Origin: Sphingomonas profundi
GTDB taxonomy: Bacteria; Pseudomonadota; Alphaproteobacteria; Sphingomonadales; Sphingomonadaceae
Assembly (NCBI RefSeq): GCF_009739515.1
Contig: NZ_CP046535.1
Location: 3,348,001 to 3,412,000 of the forward strand
DNA length: 64,000 nt
Direction: 5' to 3'
A program made the position numbers and the translations under genes. Of the stretch, positions 52,510-63,100 are shown piece after piece. Below the pieces are notes generated by a model, which saw only the letters and a list, made by a program, of their open reading frames with translations, was not told where the DNA came from and made no database searches. Positions within the stretch are counted from its first letter, which is position 1. Each line of letters begins with the position of its first letter.

Positions 52510-52961
52510 GCTCGTCCAGAGCGGATAGGCGCGGTTTGAGGCGCCGATGCCGACATCCTATTTTGACTAGGCGGCCGGATGAATACTCCTGAATGACGTG
52601 TAATTCCGGCGCCCCCGGGCGACCCATTTTCACCGCTCCGCGTCCCTCCGGGAACACCGATCGATTGCCGGATCCTCGTCATACATCATCACCCGCAGCA
52701 CTCGGACTATCTGGGGCAAAGGGTGCACACCTTACGCGGCGGGGCCGCAGTATAGATGCTTGGGATAACTGGCCAATAACCGTATAACACGACAATGTAT
52801 TTTGTTAAACGGTCGTTATACAGTGCTAAGTCTTTGATCTCACTGTAGCTGACGTCCCTGCGCCTGCGTCGAAAGCGCTTTCCTACACCCCTGCCCCTCT
52901 GCTATCCCGGCCCTGCCTTTCGCAGCGTGACCGGACGCCTCCGCCCCCGACGGAGACGTTC
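52510..52961. promoter_or_regulatory. Long upstream region of the transfer genes
   Basis: About 450 bp without a gene. Around 52765-52860 it becomes AT-rich and holds an inverted repeat, GTATAAC (52782-52788) and GTTATAC (52815-52821), 26 bp apart. It is the probable promoter region of the small protein, coupling protein and relaxase that follow. An origin of transfer often lies beside a MobF relaxosome gene set, but no nic consensus could be fixed by eye. Confidence 0.4.
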
Positions 52962-53252
52962 ATGTCGTACCACGAACTCATCGCTATAAGGCTCAGCAGC
53001 GCGATGCGCGCCGAGCTCAACGCGCTGGCCACTTCGCGCCAGACCGACGTCGGAAAACTCGTCCGGCGGCTCATCGCCAACGAACTGGCTGGTAGCCGGT
53101 CGCGGGTTGAGGAAGCGATCGATCAGATCCTCTATTTGGCCATCGCCATGGACGGTTTGTTGGCCGCCCACCCCAATCCCGACCTGCGCCACGACATGCT
53201 GCGGCTGTGGAACGAGCGCCTCGCCGAGGAGGGCCATTCCGATGCGGCATAA
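52962..53252 (+). CDS. Small CopG/relaxosome-like protein
   Basis: A 96-aa protein (MSYHELIAIRLSSAMRAELN). The N-terminal part reads like a ribbon-helix-helix or MobC/TrwA-type DNA-binding segment (IRLSSAMRAELNALATSRQT, VGKLVRRLIANELAGS). Such proteins bind oriT with the relaxase. The stop overlaps the start of the coupling-protein gene, so the three genes form one transfer operon. The assignment to the relaxosome is from context. Confidence 0.62.
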   Translation: MSYHELIAIRLSSAMRAELNALATSRQTDVGKLVRRLIANELAGSRSRVEEAIDQILYLAIAMDGLLAAHPNPDLRHDMLRLWNERLAEEGHSDAA

Positions 53253-55566
53253 GCTCGTCAACTTCACCCGCGGCAGCCAGCTGATCGGGCATTTCGGCTT
53301 CATGTTCGCCGCCGGCTTGAAAGGTCCGGCGCTGGTTGCCTTGGCGACCTTCGGCGGGCTGATCTGGTGGCGACTCAACGCCACGCTCACCGATCAGGAG
53401 AGCTATCTTTCCTGGATGCGACTCTACGTCACGGCCTACACATGGTTCGAATTCGACCTCGCCAAGCCGATCAATCTGGCGCGCGAGGGGCACCCACTGC
53501 TGATCCCCATCGCGAACGCCGCCAAGCACCCCTTGATGGTGTCGGCCTGGACGAAATGCATGAGCGCGGTCCGTGACGGCGCGATGCTCGCCGCGTTCCT
53601 CACCATACCGGCGACGATGGCGTTCGCCTGGGCCGCGGCATGGTTCGGTCGGCGGTCGAAAGAGAGCCGGCACGAGCGTGGCGCAACGCTCGCAACCTAC
53701 CCGGCGCTGATCGGGGAGATCGAGGCCCATAATCGCATCGAGCGGTCGCGCGAATATCGCCGCTTGCTCGGCCCAAGCTGGCGGCTCGCCTCCCCGGCCG
53801 AGCGGCGCGCGGCGAACCTCTATGAGCCGTATACGCTTGCCGGCGTGCCCTTCCCGTGGCGGCTCGAACAGAGCCACGCCATGCTGATCGGCACCACCGG
53901 CACCGGCAAAACCGTGGCGCTGCGCGACCTCCTCCAGCAAGTGCGCGACCGCGGTCATCGCGCGGTGATATTCGACCTCACCGGCGCCTTCATCGAGGCC
54001 TTCTACGACCCGGCGCGGGACGTCATCCTCAACCCGCTCGACGCACGCTGTCCGCAATGGTCGGTGTTCGAGGACTGCCCCGACGAGGCGGCGTTCACCG
54101 CCGCGGCCGAGGCGCTGGTGCCGCACGACGGCGGTGGATCCGAGCAATTCTGGGTGCTCGCCGCGCGCATGCTGTTCGTCGAAATGTGCCTCAAGCTGGT
54201 CGAGGAAGGCCGCGCGACCAACCAGGCGCTGTCCACCGAGCTGATGACCGCCAGCCTCGCCCATGTGCACCGGCTGATGGAAGGCACCGTCGCCGATCCG
54301 CTGACCGCGCCCGAAGCGGCGCGGATGGCGGAATCGATCCGCGCCGTGTTCAACGCCAACGCCAAGGCGCTGCGCATGCTGCCCACGACCGGGCCCCGTT
54401 TCTCGGTGCGGGACTGGGTCACAGGCGCAGGCGAAACCGGGAGCTTCCTGTTTGTGTCAGCGCGCTATGTGGACATGGCCGTCGCCTCACGCCTGCTCAC
54501 CGTGTGGATGGACACGGCGATGAATACGCTGATGGCCGGGCCCCGCACCTCCGACCTGAAGCTCTGGTTTCTGTTCGACGAGCTCGGCGCGCTCCACCGT
54601 CTGCCGGCGCTCGAAAAGGGCCTGCAGACCGCCCGCAATTATGGTGGTGCGATCGTGGTCGGCGTCCATGCCTATGCCAAGCTCAAGGAGACCTACGGCG
54701 ACAATATGGCGATGACGCTCGCCGCGCTCGCCCGCACGAAGCTCGTGCTCGCCACCGCCGATCGCGAGTCCGCGACATGGTGCTCGGACTTCATCGGCCA
54801 TCGCCAATATCGCGAAATGGAGGAAGGCTATAGCTACGGCTACAACAACGCCCGCGACGCCGTCAGCCTGACACCCCGGCGCCAGATCGAGCCGCTGCTG
54901 CTCCCCGATCAGTTGATGAACCTGCCGCGGCTGCAGGGGTATCTGAAGTTCCCGGACGGTTTCCCCGCGGCGCCGGTCCAGCTACGCTATGTCGCCTTCC
55001 CGAACATCAGCGAGCCGTTCACGCCGCGTCTCCCTGAGGACCGTCGCCGCCCTGCCCGGGAGGACTCTGGCGCTGGCAGCACACGGCCTAATACCGACGC
55101 AGCGTCGGGTGCAAACGATCAAGGTCCGGGGCCGAGCGGCGAGCGTTCGAAGCCCGCAGAAGATCGTGCGATGCCCGATGCCAGGGCGCCGGCGCGTGTC
55201 GATGGCGATGCTCCCGGCAAGCAGCGCGAGCGAGCGGAGCGACGGATCGCCACACCGTTCGGCCGCGGACCTGCCAGGGCGAACCGGCCCGTCTCGGGAC
55301 CCGCTGAGCGACCTGTCCGCACCACGAGCGGGGGTGATGCGCCGCCGACCCGTACGCCGGGACGGTCCGGGCAGGACGCTGATGCGCGCAATCAAAACGG
55401 CGCGGCTCGAACGGATGCGCCGCACGATGGCCGCCCCGGTAGCGTCGATCCCGCGCATGGGCTGAAACCGCTCACGCGCCCCGAGAACATCTCGCTGCGC
55501 GAGATGCGCGAGGGCATCGCACCGTCCGATCCGGGGCCGATCGATCAACCCGAGCTGGACCTGTGA
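53242..55566 (+). CDS. traD: Type IV coupling protein (VirD4/TraD-type)
   Basis: A 774-aa hexameric DNA pump that links the relaxosome to a type IV secretion channel. Membrane segments lie near residues 18-42 and 112-135; Walker A is LIGTTGTGKT (residues 215-224). TraD-like VIFDLTGAFIEAFYD, Walker B LWFLFDELGAL and QTARNYGGAIVVGVHAY follow. The last 180 residues are a Pro/Arg/Asp-rich, disordered tail that probably contacts partners. ATG 53242 overlaps the preceding gene. No VirB/Tra channel genes are in view, so the element may be mobilizable or the channel genes lie outside. Confidence 0.9.
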   Translation: MRHKLVNFTRGSQLIGHFGFMFAAGLKGPALVALATFGGLIWWRLNATLTDQESYLSWMRLYVTAYTWFEFDLAKPINLAREGHPLLIPIANAAKHPLMVSAWTKCMSAVRDGAMLAAFLTIPATMAFAWAAAWFGRRSKESRHERGATLATYPALIGEIEAHNRIERSREYRRLLGPSWRLASPAERRAANLYEPYTLAGVPFPWRLEQSHAMLIGTTGTGKTVALRDLLQQVRDRGHRAVIFDLTGAFIEAFYDPARDVILNPLDARCPQWSVFEDCPDEAAFTAAAEALVPHDGGGSEQFWVLAARMLFVEMCLKLVEEGRATNQALSTELMTASLAHVHRLMEGTVADPLTAPEAARMAESIRAVFNANAKALRMLPTTGPRFSVRDWVTGAGETGSFLFVSARYVDMAVASRLLTVWMDTAMNTLMAGPRTSDLKLWFLFDELGALHRLPALEKGLQTARNYGGAIVVGVHAYAKLKETYGDNMAMTLAALARTKLVLATADRESATWCSDFIGHRQYREMEEGYSYGYNNARDAVSLTPRRQIEPLLLPDQLMNLPRLQGYLKFPDGFPAAPVQLRYVAFPNISEPFTPRLPEDRRRPAREDSGAGSTRPNTDAASGANDQGPGPSGERSKPAEDRAMPDARAPARVDGDAPGKQRERAERRIATPFGRGPARANRPVSGPAERPVRTTSGGDAPPTRTPGRSGQDADARNQNGAARTDAPHDGRPGSVDPAHGLKPLTRPENISLREMREGIAPSDPGPIDQPELDL

Positions 55567-55570
55567 CGCC

Positions 55571-58489
55571 ATGCTCTCGGTCTCGAGCGTTCGCTCCGCC
55601 AAGGGTGCCGCCGGCTATTTCGCCGCCGACAATTACTACACCACAGGCGAAGCGGAAACCTCCGGCGAATGGTTCGGCAAGGGTGCGGCGGCGCTCGGGC
55701 TCGAGGGGAAAGTCGATAAGGACCGGTTCGAGGCGCTGCTGGAAGGACGCCTCCCCGATGGCACCCAGGTCGGTTTGCCCGACCGCCACCGCGCCGGCAT
55801 GGATCTCACCTTCTCGCTGCCGAAGAGCTGGTCGCTGCTCGCCTTGGTCGGCGGCGACCGGCGGATCCTCGATGCTTATAAAGAGGCGGTGACGGACACG
55901 CTGCGCTGGGCGGAAAGCCGTGCCGCGGAGACCCGTATGGAGGTCAAGGGCAAGGAGCGCGTCGTCGCGACCGGCAACCTTGTCACGGCTTTGTTCGAGC
56001 ATGATACCAGCCGCGCGCAGGACCCGCAGGCGCATCTTCACGCCGTCATCGCCAACGTCACGCAAGGGCCCGACGGCAAGTGGCGCGCGCTCCACAACGA
56101 GAAGCTGTGGTCGCTCAATACGCTCTTGAACTCGATCGCGATGACGGGCTTTCGCGAGCGCGTCGAGGCGCTCGGCTACGAAATCGGCGACCGCACCAAG
56201 CACGGCAATTTCGAAGCCGCCGGGATCGGTCGCAACCTCGTCATGGCGTTCAGCACCCGGCGCCAGCACATCCTCGCAAAGGTTGCGGAGATGGGGAGCC
56301 GGACGCCGGAAGCGTTCGCCGCGGCGACGCTGATGACCCGCCCCACCAAGACAGCGGCGGTGGATCGGGTGGTGCTCTACGCGGCGTGGCGGCAAAGCGC
56401 GAAAGACGCCGGCCTCGACCTCCCATCCATGATCGCCGCGGCCGACGTGCGACGCCAGGCGGTGCCCACCGGCTGGTCGAAGCTCGCCCGCGCAATCGGC
56501 AGCGCCGCCGAGCGCGCATCGACGGTGATCGACGTATTGCGCGAGCGGCTCGGGCTTGCGCCGGCCGATCCTTATCTGCCCCGCGCGTCGAACCGCATGG
56601 AACCGGCTCAGGCGGCGGCAGCGCATGCCGTGGCTTCGGCGCTGCGCCATCTCGAGCAGCGCGAGGCGGCGTTCGCGAAGACCGCTATCTATAAGGCCGC
56701 GCTCGACACCGGGCTGCCGGTCCGCATCGAGGCGGTCGAGCGCCGGGTCGAGGCGCTCACCCGCGCCGGACAGCTGGTCGCGGGCAGACGGACCGAGATG
56801 ATCACCACGGCGCAGGCGCTGGAGACCGAGCGGCGCATGCTCGCCGAGGTCGACGTCGGTCGCGGCAACGGCGCCGTTTATGTGCCGGGCGAGACCGCTA
56901 TCGATCGATTGACCGGCACGGCGAAGGCACGATCCGGCATCATCCTCAACCCCGGCCAAAGTGCCGCCGGCGCGATGATCCTCGCTTCACCCGACCGCAT
57001 CGTCGCGATCCAGGGTGTGGCCGGTGCCGGCAAGAGCAGCGTGCTCGCGCCCGCCGCCGAGATCATCCGCGCCGGCGGCCGTGAGGTGCTCGGTCTCGCC
57101 GTGCAGAATACGCTTGTCCAGATGCTGCAGCGGGAGACCGGTATCGCTTCGATGACCGTCGCCCGCTTCCTGAAGAGCCACGACAAGCTGCTCGGTCCCA
57201 CTCCCGATCGTAGCGCGCTCGCCGACGCGCGCCAGTCACTGGGCGGTGCTGCGGTCCTGGTTGACGAAGCGTCGATGCTGTCAAATCCCGACCAGTTGAA
57301 GCTCGTCCGGCTCGCCAATTTGATCGGCGTGGGCCGCATGGCGTTCGTCGGCGACGCGCGCCAACTCGGCGCCGTCGATGCCGGTAAACCCTTCTCGGTG
57401 ATGCAGCAGGCCGGTGCGCCGACCGCGCAGATGAGCCAGAATCTGCGCGCGCGTGGTGAGGCGATCAAAGTTGCGGCGGCGGCCGCGCAGATCGGCGCGG
57501 TCGACCGCGCGATGGAGGCGCTGGCGCCGTTCACGATCGAGGCGCCGGGGCGCGGCAGCACCGAGGCGGCGGAGCGCTGGCTGGCGCTTCCGCCGGGCGA
57601 ACGCAGCCACACGGCGATCTACGCCTCGGGGCGGCGGCTCCGCGGCGAGGTCAATCAGGCGGTGCAGGCCGGGCTGATCGCGCGCGGCGAAATTGGGCCG
57701 GGCAGCATGAATCTGACGGTACTCGAACGCGTCAGCGTGACCAACGAGGAACTGCGACGGTCGCAGAGCTATGAGGTCGGCATGATCGTCGAGATTAGCC
57801 GCCCGCAGGTCGGCCAGCGGCTGCCTCGGGCGCGCGCCACAGTCGAGAAGGTCGATCATCGAACGGGTACGGTGACCCTGCGCCTGTCGGGTGGGCGTGA
57901 ACGGAGTCTGCGTCCGGACAAGCTGCGCATCCGGCACGGTGAGAGCCCGCTTCAGTTGTACGAGCCGAAGGCGCTGACCCTGCACGAGAAGGATCGCATC
58001 CGCTGGACGGCGAACGACCATCAGCGCGGGCTGTTCAACGCCGATCAGGCGACGGTGGTGGCGATCGATGGGCGCCGCGTGCTTGTGGAAACCTCGCAAG
58101 GACAGACTGTCTCCCTGACCCGCGGCGACCCGATGCTGCAGCGGCTAGACCTAGCTTATGCACTCAATGCTCATATGGCGCAGGGGCTGACATCGGATCG
58201 CGGGATCGCCGTCATGGAAACGCGCGACACCAGGCTCGTCAACCAGCAGACTTTCCTCGTGACGGTGACCCGGCTCCGTGATGCGTTGACCCTCGTCGTC
58301 GATCGAGCAGGCCAGCTCGAAAGACAGCTGCTACGCGCTCCGGGCGGAAAGGCGTCGGCGCTCGAGACCAGCGGCGAGTTGCGCGGCGCCAGGAACTCAA
58401 ACGCAACGAAAACTTCCGGACCGACACCGCCCGAGAGGACGCTCGACCACGATCAGGGTCGGTCGAAGCCGTACGAAATCGGGATATGA
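55571..58489 (+). CDS. traA: MobF-family conjugative relaxase-helicase (TrwC/TraA type)
   Basis: A 972-aa fusion. The N-terminal TrwC relaxase has the tandem catalytic tyrosines Tyr22-Tyr23 in NYYTTG, and the metal-binding 3H cluster in the QDPQAHLHAVIAN block. A RecD/TraI-type helicase follows, with Walker A GVAGAGKSS, LVDEASMLSN and GDARQLGAVD, and the C-terminal helicase motif DLAYALNAHMAQGLTSDR. It nicks oriT and unwinds the transferred strand. It starts 4 bp after the coupling-protein stop. This identifies the region as the transfer part of a conjugative or mobilizable element. Confidence 0.92.
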   Translation: MLSVSSVRSAKGAAGYFAADNYYTTGEAETSGEWFGKGAAALGLEGKVDKDRFEALLEGRLPDGTQVGLPDRHRAGMDLTFSLPKSWSLLALVGGDRRILDAYKEAVTDTLRWAESRAAETRMEVKGKERVVATGNLVTALFEHDTSRAQDPQAHLHAVIANVTQGPDGKWRALHNEKLWSLNTLLNSIAMTGFRERVEALGYEIGDRTKHGNFEAAGIGRNLVMAFSTRRQHILAKVAEMGSRTPEAFAAATLMTRPTKTAAVDRVVLYAAWRQSAKDAGLDLPSMIAAADVRRQAVPTGWSKLARAIGSAAERASTVIDVLRERLGLAPADPYLPRASNRMEPAQAAAAHAVASALRHLEQREAAFAKTAIYKAALDTGLPVRIEAVERRVEALTRAGQLVAGRRTEMITTAQALETERRMLAEVDVGRGNGAVYVPGETAIDRLTGTAKARSGIILNPGQSAAGAMILASPDRIVAIQGVAGAGKSSVLAPAAEIIRAGGREVLGLAVQNTLVQMLQRETGIASMTVARFLKSHDKLLGPTPDRSALADARQSLGGAAVLVDEASMLSNPDQLKLVRLANLIGVGRMAFVGDARQLGAVDAGKPFSVMQQAGAPTAQMSQNLRARGEAIKVAAAAAQIGAVDRAMEALAPFTIEAPGRGSTEAAERWLALPPGERSHTAIYASGRRLRGEVNQAVQAGLIARGEIGPGSMNLTVLERVSVTNEELRRSQSYEVGMIVEISRPQVGQRLPRARATVEKVDHRTGTVTLRLSGGRERSLRPDKLRIRHGESPLQLYEPKALTLHEKDRIRWTANDHQRGLFNADQATVVAIDGRRVLVETSQGQTVSLTRGDPMLQRLDLAYALNAHMAQGLTSDRGIAVMETRDTRLVNQQTFLVTVTRLRDALTLVVDRAGQLERQLLRAPGGKASALETSGELRGARNSNATKTSGPTPPERTLDHDQGRSKPYEIGI

Positions 58490-58857
58490 ATAGGAGCAGA
58501 TTGGACTCAGATAAACGACCCAGAAGACGACGTTGACGGCGGCGGGATCGCCTCTGGAAACCGGCCTTTCGTTCATGTTGCCTGCCCTCGAACCTGGCGA
58601 GGCCCACAGCAAGTTGGAGCGGCAGCAAAGTTGGACAGTCCGGAAAGCCTCCTTTCGGGAGCGCGATTGGACTAGCGGACACTCCCGGCAGCGAAACGGC
58701 GCGTTGGATTTGGCGTCCATCCCGGGAGTTCATGGCCGATTGCGATCCTCCCGAAAGCAGTCGTTTGTTCATCCGCGCTCGTCGTCCAAGCGTCGCGCAG
58801 AGAACATGCTTTGCTACGCCGACGGAACTTGATACCGTCTCCGATCGGAGGGGTAGC
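58490..58857. other. Gap between relaxase and cyclase module
   Basis: About 370 bp. No gene recognised in either strand, and no clear insertion sequence. It is the likely place of the promoter for the two-gene Pycsar-like module. Confidence 0.4.
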
Positions 58858-59361
58858 ATGAAAGATCTGACCGTCATTGAAGCACAGTTGACGCGCGTCT
58901 TGGACTTTTTCCCCCGCGTTGACACCAAGGTCGCTGGGCTGTTCACCGTCAATTCTGCTGTACTGACGGTCAGTGCGCTCAATGTACAAGCTGGCGATCT
59001 CAAACAATGGTACATCGCCATTCCCGCTGTTTTTCTGGTCCTTGGCTTAGTCGGGTCCTACACATTTCTCTATCGGTGCAACTTTCCTGATCTTGAGGGC
59101 GGCCAGGGCAGCCTGATCTATTTCGCCGCAATCCAAGACCGCACGGAAATCAAATTCAAGGACGAGTTCGAAGCGGTTAGCGAGGCGGACTATCGCTCTG
59201 ACATGCTTGGCCAAGTCTGGCGCAATTCCCACATTCTGTGCGAGAAATACCGGGCCATTGCTGTCGCAATCCGTATTACGCTGGCGACCTTCCTGCCTTT
59301 TGTGATCTTTCTGGTGATGACGGCAATCGAACATAGCCGGATACCCGTGTTTCGCGGGTAA
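58858..59361 (+). CDS. Pycsar-type transmembrane effector (DUF5706-like)
   Basis: A 167-aa membrane protein with three hydrophobic segments (about residues 24-43, 51-72 and 136-156). The ordered blocks LTRVLDFFPRVDTKVAGLFT, NFPDLEGGQGSLIYFAAIQD, KFKDEFEAVSEADYRSDMLG and QVWRNSHIL are those of the DUF5706 Pycsar effector family (PycTM type). In known Pycsar systems such effectors sense cUMP or cCMP made on phage infection and disrupt the inner membrane, killing the cell. GGAGGGG precedes ATG 58858. The cyclase starts 5 bp after the stop. Function here is inferred from family and pairing. Confidence 0.82.
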   Translation: MKDLTVIEAQLTRVLDFFPRVDTKVAGLFTVNSAVLTVSALNVQAGDLKQWYIAIPAVFLVLGLVGSYTFLYRCNFPDLEGGQGSLIYFAAIQDRTEIKFKDEFEAVSEADYRSDMLGQVWRNSHILCEKYRAIAVAIRITLATFLPFVIFLVMTAIEHSRIPVFRG

Positions 59362-59366
59362 GTCAG

Positions 59367-60074
59367 ATGGCATTGAAAGACGATCTCACTAACGCCGTCG
59401 ACGGCATTCTAGGAACGGCGTTCGAGGAGCGCGACGGTCAGAAAATACCGACATCGGACGACATCGCCTTGTCAAACGGCGCCGTGAAGCTGGATGCCGC
59501 GTTCCTCTATGCCGACCTCGCGGGATCGGGCGTCATCGCAAAGGTTTGCCCCTGGGACACCACAGCGAAAATCATCCGCGCCTATCTGGACTGCTCGGTA
59601 CGCATCATCCGAGCGCAAGGAGGCGAGATTCGAAGCTTCGATGGCGATCGTGTAATGGGCGTGTTTATCGGCGATAGGAAGCGAACGAACTCCGTGAAGG
59701 CCGCGCTTAAGATACAATGGGCGACCGAAAATATAATCCAGAAAAAGGCAACCGCCCGGTTCAACTCGGTAAAGAACAATGACGTCAAGATTCGGCAAGC
59801 CTGCGGTATCGATGTCGGCATCTCCAGGGCGGTACGCGCGGGCATCCGCAACAATAACGACCTTATTTGGATTGGTCGCCCGCCAAGCTTTGCGGCGAAG
59901 CTCTCCGATAATCGAGAATATCCCTTCTGTACCTTCATCTCGGCCGCAGTGTATGATGCGATGTTAGACGAAGCGAAGCTGAGCAAAGGCGTTAATATGT
60001 GGGAAAAGCGGAGCATGAAGTTCGCGGGCGTTGACGAGGCCGTCTATCGCTCAAATTACGAGTGGACGCCGTAA
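59367..60074 (+). CDS. Pycsar-type class III nucleotide cyclase
   Basis: A 235-aa single-domain cyclase. Metal-binding Asp50 lies in AAFLYADLAGS and Asp94 in FDGDRVMGVF, with the usual beta-turn GGEIRSFDGDR. GIDVGISRAVRAG (147-159) and IWIGRPPSFAAKLS (168-180) form the rest of the active site. The arrangement (no sensor domain, cyclase with a DUF5706-like effector directly upstream) is that of Pycsar pyrimidine cyclases. Whether it makes cUMP, cCMP or a purine product cannot be read with certainty. It is the second gene of the two-gene operon and converges on the ATPase gene. Confidence 0.85.
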   Translation: MALKDDLTNAVDGILGTAFEERDGQKIPTSDDIALSNGAVKLDAAFLYADLAGSGVIAKVCPWDTTAKIIRAYLDCSVRIIRAQGGEIRSFDGDRVMGVFIGDRKRTNSVKAALKIQWATENIIQKKATARFNSVKNNDVKIRQACGIDVGISRAVRAGIRNNNDLIWIGRPPSFAAKLSDNREYPFCTFISAAVYDAMLDEAKLSKGVNMWEKRSMKFAGVDEAVYRSNYEWTP

Positions 60075-60129
60075 CGGCGTTCAACGCACCTTATCTCGAT
60101 CAGGATCGTCCTCTCGAAGAAGCCATCGA

Positions 60130-63100
60130 TTATCGTTCGGCGGCGTGAAGTTGGTCCAGAATATCAAGTGCAACTTCCCTAATTTCCTTGGCAACAGCTG
60201 GCGTTTCGCCTCGATTAAGCTTCAGCGCTATCGAGAGCGGCTCCACCGTTCTGCCCTCTTCGGAGTCGAGCAACACGCTCAACTCAGCACTGAGGCCAAC
60301 GCGGGCAAGCTCCAGGCTTGTGTCGACAAAGCTCGGGATGAGCTCGCGCCGCGTCTCCAATTCCGGCAGTGCGGCACCGAGATGGGCGATCGCCGCCTGA
60401 ATGTCGCCGCGCTTTGCTTCAAGCGGTGCGAGAAAGAGCCGTGCCTCGGTCAGATCTGGATCGCGTTTGAGTGCTTCGGCGCCGTCCTCGATCCGGAACT
60501 GCAGTTCGCGATCGGTCAACTGCGCGCGCGCCAACAGGCATTTGGGATTGTCGGGGTCCGCCTCCATTGCCCGGCCAATCAATGCCTGCGCTTCGGAAGG
60601 CGCAGAGATGCGCGCCAATCCCGTCAGCGCCGATACCCCAATGTCATTCAGGGCGAGGGCGGATTTGAAATATTCACGCGCGCCATCCTCGTTGTGCCGG
60701 CGGGCCGCGATGTCCCCTTGGAGCACGAGGCTGCAGTAGCAGTCCTCATTCGCAGCGAGAGCCTCGTCTAGCAATTCGAGGGCATCGTCATCGTCGCCAT
60801 GATGGACAAGCAATTCGGCAACTTCGCGCATCGGACCGCATGCGCCGCTATCCAAGACCGCCTCGACGGCTTTCCGCAGTGCGGCCTCCGCCTCGGCATC
60901 CGAAGCGGATTTCTCCATCAGCAGGCGCGCCAGCCTAACCCAGGCCGGTTCGCCATCCTCGAGGGTCGTGGCGTGACGATAGGCCTTCTCGGCGCGATCT
61001 CGCTGACGGCTCGCGCTGTAGATATCTCCGGCTGCAATCCATGCCCAGACATCGCCGGCACGCTTTTCCAGCATTGCGTCGGCGACCTTGGCAATCACCT
61101 CGAAAGGTTCGCCCATGTGGCGCATGGCAGTTGCCAGCATTTCGTAGATCGCGGGGCTACTGGCGCCGATAGCGACGCTCCGGTCGAGCGCGGCGCGCGC
61201 CTCAGTAAACTCCCCCTCCGCTGAGAGGAAAGCGCCGAGATCGGCCCAGGCCGTCCAATCTTCGCCGCCCTCGGCTACCTCGCGGAGCAGCGCGATCGCC
61301 TCTGGCGCACGACCGGTTCCACTAAGCAAGCTGGCGAAAAGGTGTCTGGCATCGGAACGATCAGAATTATCTTCGAGCGCTTGGCGAAGCAGTGTCTCGG
61401 CTTCATCCACCTTGTCCTGACGCATCAGGATTCTGGCAAAGTGTGTCGTCGCGTCATCTGTCAGCTCGCCGAGCGCAGCCGCCCTGCGATACAAATAGAG
61501 CGCGCCATCTTCGTCATCATTCCGGTCGCGCAAACGTGCCAGATGAAGGATCGCCGGCGCGCAGCTGGGGTCGATTTCTAACGCGCGATTGAAGGCGACT
61601 TCGGCCGCCTCGGTCTGGTCCGCAAACGACAGCATTAGCCCGAACACTGAATGGGTGCCCGGATTCTCGGGCTCGCGTTCCACGGCGCGCTCGGCGGCGC
61701 GAACCGATTCCTCATGTTCGTGAAGTTGAAGGTGCGTGAACGCCAATTGTATGAATGGCATCGGGTTTGATGGGCTGATGGCTGCGGCCTCAGCGAGCAA
61801 CGCCTTTGCCCGGTCGGCATCCTCGCTCTCCAGTGCCTCGCGTGCATCGCGGAGAAGCCTGTCGACAGCGGCATCGCCGTCGCTCTCCTCGAATTCCGCT
61901 TCGATCAAACTTGGCGCGACTTCGGCCGGCAAGCCGTCCTGACGCAGTGACTGAAGAAAATCAGCGGGCGTCTGCGCTAGGATACGCGCGCGCACCGTCT
62001 CGGGTTGCCCCGTCAAAATGGCATCGAAGGCCCAGTGATAATCCGCCCGCTTCGCAGGCTCGAACCGGCAAGCTTCGTCGACGAGTTTGGCTGTTGTCGC
62101 GACCAATTCGTCCCGATCATAATATTCGGTCATGAAGGCTACGAGCGCGCGGACCCGGCTCGAAGGATGGCTGCGCCGCCGCATTAGATAGTAGATATTG
62201 AACAGCCGCTCGGCGGCGTAATAGAGCGCCGATCGTCCGCGACCTTGCTCCTTGATCACAGAACCGCGGTCGCTCAACCGTCCAAGCATGGCGGAGGCCG
62301 TGTTTACGTTGACCCGCGCTGCCTCCGCGATCTGCTTTGCGGTGCTCGGATCCCAGGCGTCGAGCAGTGCAGCGAACACCTTCCGCTCGACCGCGGGGAG
62401 CGTGTCGAGTTGGCTTTTGAAATATTCGGTGTTCTGATCGATCAGCTGGTTGAGGTTTTCCATGAGATCGCCAAGCGAGGGCGTGCGCATGAAATCTGCA
62501 AGAATATGAATTAGTCGTGGGCTGCCGCCAGTTAGGATCTGCAATGGTCGGATGCGGGCGCGCGGCACGTCGTGCGTGGTGAGGGAGGCCCATAGCGCAT
62601 GGCATTCATCAAGTGTCAGTGGCCGGAGCGGCAGGATGCGATAGCCATCGAGGGGGCAGCTCGAACTCTCGTCGGTCGATTGCGCCACGGAAGTTGCGAG
62701 TACACCGAAGAGCGAATCGTCGGCCAAGGCGGTCAGAAGGATTGAGCGGTCGCTGCCGATCTGATCGTTCAGCAGCATGTGGAAGTTCTCGACGACCACA
62801 AGAAGCCGCTTGCCAGCGGCTGCCGCCACTTCGCGCAAGATCTCCAGGCAGCGCTGCAGCAGGATTGTCTCGTCGGCGATCGTCACCGCTTCGCGGTGCC
62901 GGGCCTTGAGGTTTGCATCGCCGGCATCATCGGCGAGATAGAACAGACATTCGAGGAAAAATTCCCCTGGCGTGGTGACCGTATAGCTTTCCTCGCCAAG
63001 GAAAATCGGCTGCCACAATGCGTGCAGCGTTTCATCAGTCCTGATTTCAGCCAGCACGCGCCGACACAAGGTCGTTTTCCCAGCACCTCGCGGTGCGACC

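Noticed and set aside
42965..58489. A complete type IV conjugation system
   Set aside because: Only a lytic transglycosylase, coupling protein and relaxase are present; no VirB4, VirB6, VirB8-VirB11 or pilin gene was found in the window.
58239..59021. A leftward 260-codon frame across the relaxase 3' end and the Pycsar-like effector
   Set aside because: It spans two unrelated plus-strand genes and the gap, with no motif or start signal.
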